Positions 54,354 to 61,260 of a stretch of 61,260 nt of DNA are shown one piece after another. A program made the position numbers and the translations under genes. Source of the DNA: an uncultured Oscillospiraceae bacterium (GTDB lineage: Bacteria; Bacillota; Clostridia; Oscillospirales; Oscillospiraceae); NCBI GenBank assembly GCA_904395865.1, contig CAJFNY010000040.1, forward strand, positions 1 to 61,260. The letters are read 5' to 3'. Each line of letters begins with the position of its first letter. Within the stretch, counting starts at the first letter, position 1. The notes under the pieces were generated by a model. It did no database searches. It saw only the letters and a program-made list of their open reading frames with translations, and was not told the origin of the DNA.

Positions 54354-55490
54354 CTAAAGTAGCTGCCCGGAAAAGAGAAGCAGGCCGAAGGCAAAGAGGT
54401 GGAACGTAACCACCGTCATCACTGCCCGGGGCAGCGGCCGCTTCTTGAGCTTTTTGAAGGCCTTCCAGCGGGTGTCCAGCAGTTCATTGCCGCAGAGCAC
54501 CGCGCCGTGATACAGGCCATAGACCAGGTAGCCGGGCGTCAGCCCGTGCCACAGGCCCATGAGAGTCATGGTCAGCAAATTGGCCAGGTAGGCGCTGGTG
54601 TGCGGATTCCGGAACCATTTCTTCCGGATGGCCGCCATGCAGAACCGGTTGTAGACCCGGTCCCGCAACCAGGAGGACAGCGAGATGTGCCAGTTGGCCC
54701 AGAACTCCTTCATGTCCACGCTGCGGAACGGCCGGTTGAAGTTCTCCGGCAGGCGGATGCCCAGCAGATACGCCGTGCCGATGGCCATGCGGCTGTAGCC
54801 GGCAAAGTTGAAGAACATGAAGAAGGTGTATCCGTAAAAATAGCCGATCCAGTACCCGGCCCCGCCGTCAGGCAGTGCCTCCAGCCAGAAGTGCCAGATC
54901 AGATTGCCGAATACAAAGTAATACAGGCAGCCGGTCATCACGCGCCAGACGCCATCCCGCACCAGCTCTGCGTATTCACTTCCGGAGACGGGCCGGTACA
55001 GGTCGCCGACGAAGCGGCGATACCGGTCAAGCGGCCCCGAGGAAACGGCCGGAGCGAAGAGCAGAAAGCAGCTGTAGTCCAGCGGCGAAAACCGCTCTAC
55101 CTTACCGTCCCACACATCCAGCAGCGCGTCCACGGCGCGGAACGTCATGTAGCTGATGCCCAGGAAGGAGACCGACAGCCCCGGCAGCAGCGCCGCAATC
55201 TTAAACGCCGCCAGCGGCAGCAGGGCCAGCGCCACGAGGCAGCCGCGCACCCACCTGCCGATGCTGCGGCGGTGCAGCGCAGCAGACAGGCCGCCCAGCG
55301 CCAGCTGCCACACCCAGAAGATCAGAAGGAGCAGACGTGCATGCGCCGTGTCGAAGATCACCAGGAGCAGCGCCACCGTGGCCAGCACGCCGTACCGGCG
55401 CAGGCCGCGCCCCATCAGTCCCAGGACGACGGCCGGGATCAGCACCAGCGCCAGAACGCAGAAGAAGGTCAGCCCACCGTACGGGGTCAT
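54354..55490 (-). CDS. dltB: DltB MBOAT D-alanyl transfer protein
   Basis: 378 residues, about eleven membrane segments. SFLGISYMTFRAVDALLDVW, FMFFNFAGYSRMAIG, FWANWHISLSSWLRDRVYNRF and the catalytic His in MGLWHGLTPGYLVYGLYHG are DltB hallmarks. It moves D-alanine from DltC across the membrane. Confidence 0.93.
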   Translation of the reverse strand: MTPYGGLTFFCVLALVLIPAVVLGLMGRGLRRYGVLATVALLLVIFDTAHARLLLLIFWVWQLALGGLSAALHRRSIGRWVRGCLVALALLPLAAFKIAALLPGLSVSFLGISYMTFRAVDALLDVWDGKVERFSPLDYSCFLLFAPAVSSGPLDRYRRFVGDLYRPVSGSEYAELVRDGVWRVMTGCLYYFVFGNLIWHFWLEALPDGGAGYWIGYFYGYTFFMFFNFAGYSRMAIGTAYLLGIRLPENFNRPFRSVDMKEFWANWHISLSSWLRDRVYNRFCMAAIRKKWFRNPHTSAYLANLLTMTLMGLWHGLTPGYLVYGLYHGAVLCGNELLDTRWKAFKKLKKRPLPRAVMTVVTFHLFAFGLLLFSGQLL

Positions 55491-55509
55491 GGTACAATCG
55501 CTCCCATCA

Positions 55510-57009
55510 TCATATCATGGCCCCCAACGCTTTTTTGTCGATTTTTCCGTTGGCGTTCAGCGGAAAGCTGTCGACACAGCGGATCTTCCGCGGCACCATG
55601 TAAGACGGCACCAGCTCGCTCAGCGCCTGCTTGATGCCCTTGGCCCGCTGCAGGCTCGAAAGCCCGTCCGGCTGCTGCAGCATGACGAACGCCGTCAGGC
55701 CCTGAACCGTCCCGTCCACCAGCACCGGCAGCACGGCGGCCCGGGCGATGTTGTCCACCTTCAGAAGGTTGCACTCCACGTCCTCCAGCTCCACCCGGAA
55801 GCCGTTGAGCTTCACCTGGCCGTCCAGCCGGCCGAAGTAGTCGATGACGCCGTCTTTGCGGCTGCAGAGATCGCCGGTGCGGTAGCCGCGGCGCCCCTGC
55901 TCGTCGGTGAAAAATACCCTTGCCGTCTGCTCCGGCTGCCGGAAGTAGCCGGGGCTGACGCAGCTTCCGACGATCGCCAGCTCGCCGGCCTGTCCGTCCG
56001 GCAGCGGCTGATGCGTCTCCGGGTCGAGGATTCGGCACTCCAGGTTGGAGAAGCCGTACCCGATGGGCAGCGCCGCCCGGTCACAGCAGAGCTCCTCCGT
56101 GATCTCCACGGCCGTGACGAGCACCGTCGTCTCCGTGGGGCCGTAGGCGTTGTAGATCCGCGCGCCCGGGAACCGGGCCAGCATCTGCTCGCCAAGCCTG
56201 CGCGTCATCACTTCCCCGCAGAACACGAATTTCTGCACCTGGGGCAGCAGCTCCCGGCAGAACTGCGGCGACTGAAGGCAGATCTCCCCAAGGGACGGCG
56301 TCGAGACCCACATGGTCAGCGCCGACTGCGCCAGAGAGCGGAACAGCGCCTTCGTGTCGCCCAGGAGTTCCTTGTCCGCCGTCCAGAGGGTCATGCCGTG
56401 GCTCAGGCCGTAGTACAGCGGGCAGACGGACACGTCGAAGGAATAGGAGATCTCATTGAGGAACACACCGCCGTCCCCCTCCAGGCGGAACCAGGGCTCC
56501 ACGCCCGCCAGGAACGCGGCGATGTTGCCGGCCGTAATCTGAACACCCTTCGGATTTCCGGTGGAGCCGGAGGTAAACAGCATGTACGCCACATCGTCCG
56601 GACGGACCCAGCAGCGCCGCTCCACGGTGCCGCTCTGCTGCAGAACCGCCTCCAGTGCCGGCCCGTCCAGCACCGTGGGTGCCTGCAGGGCAGTACCGGA
56701 CAGGTTGACCACCAGCTTCGGCTGCACCTGCTCCAAAATCCGCGCCACGCGCTCCGGCGGAAACGTGGTGTCCACCGGGACGTAGGCCCGGCCGGCCTTC
56801 AGCGCACCGAACATGCACGCCGGCAGCGCCAGCTCCTTGTGGCCGTATAGCAGCACCGGCGTGCGGTCATCCCCGAAGGTGCGCAGCAGCCAGGCGGCAA
56901 AGGCGTCCGACCGGGCATCCAGCTGCGCAAACGTCATGGCGTCGTCCCCGTACCGGATGGCGACCCGATCCGTTTCGGCCCATCGGGCCAGTTGCTCCAG
57001 GATCAGCAT
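55510..57009 (-). CDS. dltA: D-alanine--D-alanyl carrier protein ligase
   Basis: 499 residues, an adenylating enzyme. Motifs: LFTSGSTGNPKGVQ (A3), NAYGPTETTV (A5), GYRTGDLCSRKDGVI (A7), GRLDGQVKLNGFRVELEDVE (A8) and the catalytic Lys in NANGKIDKKAL (A10). It charges DltC with D-alanine. Lies 19 bases upstream of dltB. Confidence 0.95.
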   Translation of the reverse strand: MLILEQLARWAETDRVAIRYGDDAMTFAQLDARSDAFAAWLLRTFGDDRTPVLLYGHKELALPACMFGALKAGRAYVPVDTTFPPERVARILEQVQPKLVVNLSGTALQAPTVLDGPALEAVLQQSGTVERRCWVRPDDVAYMLFTSGSTGNPKGVQITAGNIAAFLAGVEPWFRLEGDGGVFLNEISYSFDVSVCPLYYGLSHGMTLWTADKELLGDTKALFRSLAQSALTMWVSTPSLGEICLQSPQFCRELLPQVQKFVFCGEVMTRRLGEQMLARFPGARIYNAYGPTETTVLVTAVEITEELCCDRAALPIGYGFSNLECRILDPETHQPLPDGQAGELAIVGSCVSPGYFRQPEQTARVFFTDEQGRRGYRTGDLCSRKDGVIDYFGRLDGQVKLNGFRVELEDVECNLLKVDNIARAAVLPVLVDGTVQGLTAFVMLQQPDGLSSLQRAKGIKQALSELVPSYMVPRKIRCVDSFPLNANGKIDKKALGAMI

Positions 57010-57021
57010 GGCAGCGCCTCC

Positions 57022-57672
57022 CTATGCCGCGTCCGCCGCGGCGTCCCAGCGATGGGTCGCCGTCATGGCGTCGTCCGGCTGCATGAAATAGTCCATCGGG
57101 TCGTCAGCGTAGTGGCGGCCATACAGCGGATCAAAGTGCAAAGCCTCACCGTCCACCTGTGCCAGCACCCAGGCGTGGTCGACCCACTGGCCGTCCTCCC
57201 GCTGGAACTGCCCCTGCAGGATCTGGCAGTCGTACCCCAGGCGCTCCAGCAGCACCGCCATCACGGCGGCCTCCGTATCACAGTTTCCCTTCCGCTTGGA
57301 GAGGCCCTCCAGGGCCAGCTCCTGCGTCACCTCATCGGTGAAGCCGCCGGACACGTCCGTGGTGCCGGCGCGGTACGTGATCTCATCGCAGACCCAGCCG
57401 TACACAGCGGCCAGATTGTCTGCCGCGTCCGCCTCCGGCGGGCAGAGCTCCAGCAGCAGCTCATGGACCGCAGCGTCCAGCTCTGCGTTCCCCGTCTCAT
57501 TGCCGGCATACACCGGTTCAGCCTCCGCCTCTGCGGCAGATTCTTCGTCCGCAGCCGGCGCGGGCGACTCCGACACAGTCGCATCACCGTCCGCCGCAGG
57601 CTCCACCGTCTCCCCCGCGCTGCACCCCGCCAGCAGCACCAGCAGTGCCAGAATCCACAATGCTTTCCTCAT
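57022..57672 (-). CDS. Transglutaminase-like lipoprotein
   Basis: 216 residues. Lipobox LLAGC (residue 16), linker, then a transglutaminase-like core: RKGNCDTEAAVM (Cys), VDHAWVLAQ (His) and LHFDPLYG (Asp). It lies 12 bases before dltA in the direction of transcription and overlaps the upstream lipoprotein by 4 bases. Shorter than its two relatives in the cluster. Confidence 0.8.
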   Translation of the reverse strand: MRKALWILALLVLLAGCSAGETVEPAADGDATVSESPAPAADEESAAEAEAEPVYAGNETGNAELDAAVHELLLELCPPEADAADNLAAVYGWVCDEITYRAGTTDVSGGFTDEVTQELALEGLSKRKGNCDTEAAVMAVLLERLGYDCQILQGQFQREDGQWVDHAWVLAQVDGEALHFDPLYGRHYADDPMDYFMQPDDAMTATHRWDAAADAA

Positions 57673-58172
57673 TGGCTTCGATGCTCCGCCGTGATGCCAA
57701 TGGCAGTAACGCTGCCGCCGTCCAGCTCAAAGTACAGCGAGGCCGGCGTGTTGTTGTCGGAGGACGGCTCCAGCTCGTAGGACAGGACGATGCCCTCCTC
57801 CGTATAGCCGTCGCCGAACGCCTCAATGACTGCCTCCCGGGAGTCGCCGAAGGTGACGCCCTGGGCGGACACGTCGCCGTCGGTGCAGTACAGCTCCATC
57901 AGATGGTCCGTCTCCCCGTCGGGGTACGTATAGAGGACGCACTCACCGTACGTATACGTCTTGTCCATGCCGTCGTAGACGCAGGAAATGGCCTCGTAGT
58001 ATTCATAATCCTCACCCAGCAGGGCCAGGACATCCTCCACCGCCGTATCGCCGGAGACCTCCGTGCCCGAAACAGTCAGGGCCGGCTCGACGCTCTGCGC
58101 CGCCTCACCGCCGCAGCCGCCCAGCACCAGCAGCCCACTCAGCAGCAGCGCCGTCAGAATCCGTTTCTTCAT
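57669..58172 (-). CDS. Small lipoprotein
   Basis: 167 residues from ATG 58172, one base after the upstream stop. Lipobox LVLGGC. The C-terminal domain (VEDVLALLGEDYEYYEAISCVYDG...GECVLYTYPDG) is related to the adjacent lipoprotein, with an added FGDSREAVIEAFGDGY repeat like SmpA/OmlA folds. Function unknown. Confidence 0.65.
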   Translation of the reverse strand: MKKRILTALLLSGLLVLGGCGGEAAQSVEPALTVSGTEVSGDTAVEDVLALLGEDYEYYEAISCVYDGMDKTYTYGECVLYTYPDGETDHLMELYCTDGDVSAQGVTFGDSREAVIEAFGDGYTEEGIVLSYELEPSSDNNTPASLYFELDGGSVTAIGITAEHRSQ

Positions 58173-58173
58173 C

Positions 58174-58890
58174 TCAGGTGCCCTCCGCATCCACGATGGT
58201 CTCCACGCCGTCTTCCACGTACGTGAACACGATGAACGACGGGTACGTCAGCACCCCGTCGTCACCGGGCCCCACGCAGGAATACTCATAAAAGCTGGAA
58301 ACCGGCTGGCCGGCAATGGCATACAGGCTCTCCACGTTCTGCCCCACCAGAGCCAGAACGTCGTCCAGCGTCGCATCGGCCGCGGAGGCCGGCTGCTCCT
58401 CCGGCTCGGTCGCCGTGGTCTCTCCGGTCTCCGCCGCGGGAGTTTCTTCCGCAGGAGCCTCCGGTTCCGGCTGCTCGGTGGCAGGCGGCGGGGTCTCTGT
58501 CGAGGGCGTCTCCGGCGTGGTCACGGGTGTCGTCGGCTCCGGCTGCTCCGGAAGGGTTTCCGGCAGGGGCTCCGCTCCGGTATCCGGTGACGGCTCCGGC
58601 TCCATGGCAGCCGCCGGAGTTTCTTCGGCGGCATCGGCAGTCTCGCCCGGTGCCTCCACTTCCGGCTCAGACTCTGCCGGCTCCTCAGACTCCGGCGCCT
58701 CCTCCTCCGCAGGCAGAGACGCATCCTCCGACCGGTCTGACACCGCTTCCGGCTCCTCGGGTACCTCTGTCTGCACAGAATCCGAAGCTGCAGCTTCCGC
58801 ATCAGACGCCGTCGGCTCTGCATTACCGCCGCAGGCGGTCAGCAGGAGCAGGGACAGCAGCACGAATACAGGCCATATGTGACGTTTCAC
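58174..58890 (-). CDS. Lipoprotein with long acidic Pro/Thr linker
   Basis: 238 residues. Lipobox LLLLTAC, then about 140 residues of Glu/Pro/Thr/Ser/Ala low-complexity linker, then the shared domain (DVLALVGQNVESLYAIAGQP, EYSCVGPGDDG, FIVFTYVEDG). The domain probably acts at the outer wall layer. First of the three related lipoproteins. Confidence 0.65.
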   Translation of the reverse strand: MKRHIWPVFVLLSLLLLTACGGNAEPTASDAEAAASDSVQTEVPEEPEAVSDRSEDASLPAEEEAPESEEPAESEPEVEAPGETADAAEETPAAAMEPEPSPDTGAEPLPETLPEQPEPTTPVTTPETPSTETPPPATEQPEPEAPAEETPAAETGETTATEPEEQPASAADATLDDVLALVGQNVESLYAIAGQPVSSFYEYSCVGPGDDGVLTYPSFIVFTYVEDGVETIVDAEGT

Positions 58891-58961
58891 GGTTCCATTC
58901 CTCTCTTCCTGTTCTTCTAACTTGACACTCTGAAGCCTACGCCGTATCAGCGTATGCGAAT

Positions 58962-60458
58962 TCAGTTGGGATAATAAGTCGCGTGGGCCGTCTGGTACGT
59001 CACCTGAAATGCTCCATAGGCCGTATTGCTGATGCCGCTGCGCAGATTGTAGTTCTCAATCTGCGGGTCAAAGAGATAAACCGTTCCATCCATGGGGATC
59101 TCCACCCAGGCATGGGAAATGGCACGCGTCCCCCACGTGTAGCGGCAGGTCCCCACCACCGCCGTAGCGTCGTAGCCCAGGCCGCGGGCCAGCCAGTAAA
59201 ATGCCGCCGTGAAATTATAGCAGTCGCCCTTGCCGGTCTCGAAAATCTTACAGGCATACGAGGCTGCCTGCTCCTGCGACATGACCGCATCGGCAATCGA
59301 GGGATTGCGCCCCAGATAGCCGTAGCTGCGCACGTAGTCAAAGACAGCCCGCAGCTTTTCCAGCTGCGTCATGGATTCGTCGGTACACGCGGCAAGAATC
59401 TCCGCCACGTAGCCATCCACCTCCGCATTGCGTGAGGTGTAGAAGCCCTGGTCATCGAAGTAGAAGCCGTGGAAGGAGTTGTTCCGAAGCAGCTTGCCGT
59501 TGCCGGCGCAGCAGACCAGCGTATTCCCATAGGGATGGATGGCGTTGTCGGCCCAGATCCGGCCGGTTTCGTCGGCCACGAGGTATGCGTCACCGCCGAG
59601 CTGCAGGATCCCGGGCGTCCGATACAGCGTACCGGACGGCTCCACGTAGTACCCCACGCCGCCGCTCACGTAAACGCCGGACTCCAGCGGCGTCAGCGAT
59701 ACGGACTCCGGCAGCCAGCTGCCGTCCTCACCGCACTGGTGTGCAATGGTCGCCTCCAGAATATCATAGTAGGCCCAGTGATCCGGCCGGACGTCCACAA
59801 AGAGCACCTGCTCCACATGATTGTCCAGCCAGGCAGTATCCGGCACACGGTCCAGCGCGCGGTTCAGCACGGCAACAGCCATGGCCCGCGTCATGGGCAT
59901 GTCGCCCCGGAGCGAGAAGTCCTCCGGGAACCACTGGTATTCCGCAGCCAGCGTCCAATACGGCGTGTACCACGGCTCTCCCGGCCCGGCCTCCCGGGTC
60001 AGGGCCTCCTCCTCCAGGTCCATGGCGCGGCAGAGAATCGTCACGAATTCGGCCATCGTCGTGCCGCCGTTGGGGCGGAATGTACCGTCCTCATAGCCGC
60101 TGAACAGGTCTGACAGCTGCGCAATTGCCGGGGCATACCATTCCGTCTCCTCCACATCCGCGAACGAGGCCGTGCCCGGCTGCGAAAACCCGAGGTTGAG
60201 CAGCAGCTGCGCCGTCTGCGCCCGCGTCACCGGACGGTCCGGATGGAAAAAGCCGGCAGCCCCCTGTATGTACGGTTCATGCGCCGTCGTCTCCGCGCGG
60301 GCATCCGCCGACGGGTCGGCAGCGCTCACTTCCGATTCCGTCGACGTGACGGCGGAAGCCGAGCGCACGCAGCCGGACATGGCCAGCATCATACCGATCA
60401 GGATCATCGCGGAAAGGCACACAGTCGTTAAAGTGCGGATGGGAAGCTTCACATTCAA
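58962..60458 (-). CDS. SLH-domain transglutaminase-like lipoprotein
   Basis: 498 residues. Lipobox MAMSGC near residue 30. SLH modules fill about 60-235 (FFHPDRPVTRAQTAQLLLNL, GYEDGTFRPNGGTTMAEFV, and a third with MPMTRAMAVAVL). The C-terminal transglutaminase-like domain has the triad GKGDCYNFTAAF, ISHAWVEIP and LFDPQIENYN. It probably bridges membrane and wall. First gene of the envelope cluster. Confidence 0.83.
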   Translation of the reverse strand: MNVKLPIRTLTTVCLSAMILIGMMLAMSGCVRSASAVTSTESEVSAADPSADARAETTAHEPYIQGAAGFFHPDRPVTRAQTAQLLLNLGFSQPGTASFADVEETEWYAPAIAQLSDLFSGYEDGTFRPNGGTTMAEFVTILCRAMDLEEEALTREAGPGEPWYTPYWTLAAEYQWFPEDFSLRGDMPMTRAMAVAVLNRALDRVPDTAWLDNHVEQVLFVDVRPDHWAYYDILEATIAHQCGEDGSWLPESVSLTPLESGVYVSGGVGYYVEPSGTLYRTPGILQLGGDAYLVADETGRIWADNAIHPYGNTLVCCAGNGKLLRNNSFHGFYFDDQGFYTSRNAEVDGYVAEILAACTDESMTQLEKLRAVFDYVRSYGYLGRNPSIADAVMSQEQAASYACKIFETGKGDCYNFTAAFYWLARGLGYDATAVVGTCRYTWGTRAISHAWVEIPMDGTVYLFDPQIENYNLRSGISNTAYGAFQVTYQTAHATYYPN

Positions 60459-60519
60459 TCACCCGTTCTCACATACTGGTGCACGATTCTGCACGACACA
60501 GCCGCAGAAATGCACCTGA

Positions 60520-60525
60520 ATTATA
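60520..60525 (-). promoter_or_regulatory. -10 element upstream of the envelope cluster
   Basis: TATAAT on the minus strand in an AT-rich stretch, 62 bases before the ATG. No good -35 is seen. Confidence 0.4.
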
Positions 60526-60759
60526 ACAAATTCAACTTTTATTTTACGCACAAATCCAAAAAATGCAAGAGAAATTTAAGAAAAACTCCGGCATCGCCCC
60601 GATTTCCGTTTCCTCCCAAATTGGACTTCAAGTCTGCAAATCCGCCGAGATCCCGGAGACACAGGCTGTAAAACGGAGTTTCGCGGATGGTACGGTCCAT
60701 CATGTCATCGTACAAACAGGACAGATCGGCCAAGGAGTACGAAAAAGCAGCATTTCGCT

Positions 60760-61260
60760 GCGGTGGACGGAAAAGCGCACCGCACAGACGAACCTTCTGA
60801 AATCCGGTCAGCCGCATCTATCAAGCGGCAGTGCCGCCAACGGCTGCTCAAACGTCTTTTGACCCGGGAACAAAAGGCATCGAGCGACGGTATAGGGGAA
60901 CTTTGCTCCGATGTGAATAGGACGGTTAATATTGGGGGAATGCAGAGCGCCGCCCAGGGGCGTCATCCCAATTGCAAGCCCGGCGGAGCGGGCCGCAGGT
61001 GGAAAGGAGGAGCAGCGGAGCGAGCACGCTCTGACCATTGAAAAAAGTCGGAGCAAGCGATACAAAACTTGCCCCGACTTGGAAGGGACGGTTAAAATCG
61101 ATATTTCTGAATGGCGAAAAATGCCGCCCGCAGGGCAGCCCACCAACTGCGAGCCCAGCGCAGCGGGTCGCAGTTGGAAGCGAGGAGCAGCAGAATGAGC
61201 GCGCGATGAGCTTTGCAATGAAATGAAAAAGCTCGTCGCAAGCGATATGACGCTTGCGAC
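60760..61260. repeat. Tandem array of hairpin units, period about 166 bp
   Basis: Three diverged units. GACGGTTAA recurs at 60921-60929 and 61087-61095, exactly 166 bases apart. Each unit ends in a hairpin at matching phase: 60878-60913 (imperfect), 61045-61080 (AAGTCGG.GCAAG, one mismatch) and 61235-61260 (GTCGCAAGCG/CGCTTGCGAC, perfect). Unit 3 also has CCAACTGCGA/TCGCAGTTGG (61143-61177), with a decayed match at 60968 onward. The first unit is the most degenerate and the array leaves the window. No gene is supported in 60526-61260. Confidence 0.7.

Noticed and set aside
60539..60817. A 92-codon minus-strand frame upstream of the envelope cluster
   Set aside because: No homologue recognised, no ribosome site, and it covers the likely promoter and part of the degenerate repeat.

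Overview
The window looks like chromosomal DNA from a high-GC, anaerobic, spore-forming member of the Clostridia, most like the gut Oscillospiraceae. It carries sporulation genes (sigG, gpr, a CotJC-type manganese catalase, ylmC). It also carries Gram-positive core genes (dlt operon, yloU-fakA, rpsB-tsf), S-layer-homology surface proteins and a fermentative Hdr/fumarate reductase locus. Species cannot be named from the sequence alone. No rRNA, tRNA, CRISPR array, prophage or intact insertion sequence was recognised.

Layout. 0-12.5 kb: a 5'-truncated manganese catalase, an MBL hydrolase, and three poorly known surface or membrane proteins: an EF-hand/duplicated-repeat/PriA-like/TM protein, an exported protein, and an SLH protein. 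yebC, nif3-trmK, a DUF1858 protein, a UvrD/PcrA-type helicase and a TetR regulator follow. Next to the TetR gene is a truncated paralogue of the exported protein. 12.6-23.5 kb: rpsB-tsf with a structured leader, ylmC, sigG, the argC-J-B-D operon, pyrG and gpr. 23.6-30 kb (plus strand): rpsT, recG, gpmI, yloU and fakA. 30-33 kb: an SLH/GH18 protein, an amidohydrolase and a DUF3788 protein.

33.2-45.6 kb is the most interesting metabolic block. Twelve co-directional, closely spaced genes run (in transcription order) malate dehydrogenase, fumarase, hdrB, hdrC, hdrA, an MvhD/FlxD-type subunit, two Fe-S subunits, an FAD/NAD(H)/2Fe-2S subunit, a FrdB-like subunit, a soluble FrdA-like flavoprotein and an AAEx-family permease. 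Together they could convert oxaloacetate to succinate and export it. The final reduction would be done by a cytoplasmic NADH-dependent complex built on the electron-bifurcating subunit HdrA. An energy-conserving, ferredoxin-reducing fumarate reductase is the hypothesis proposed here.

46-60.5 kb: a DUF3793 gene, then about 13.8 kb of minus-strand genes spaced like one operon. A complete dltABCD plus dltX is flanked by three transglutaminase-like proteins, a C39-like peptidase homologue, several small lipoproteins and a second MBOAT + SGNH/AlgJ-type acylation pair. This looks like a dedicated cell-envelope modification system. The last 500 bp hold a degenerate tandem array (period about 166 bp) of hairpin units that runs off the right edge.
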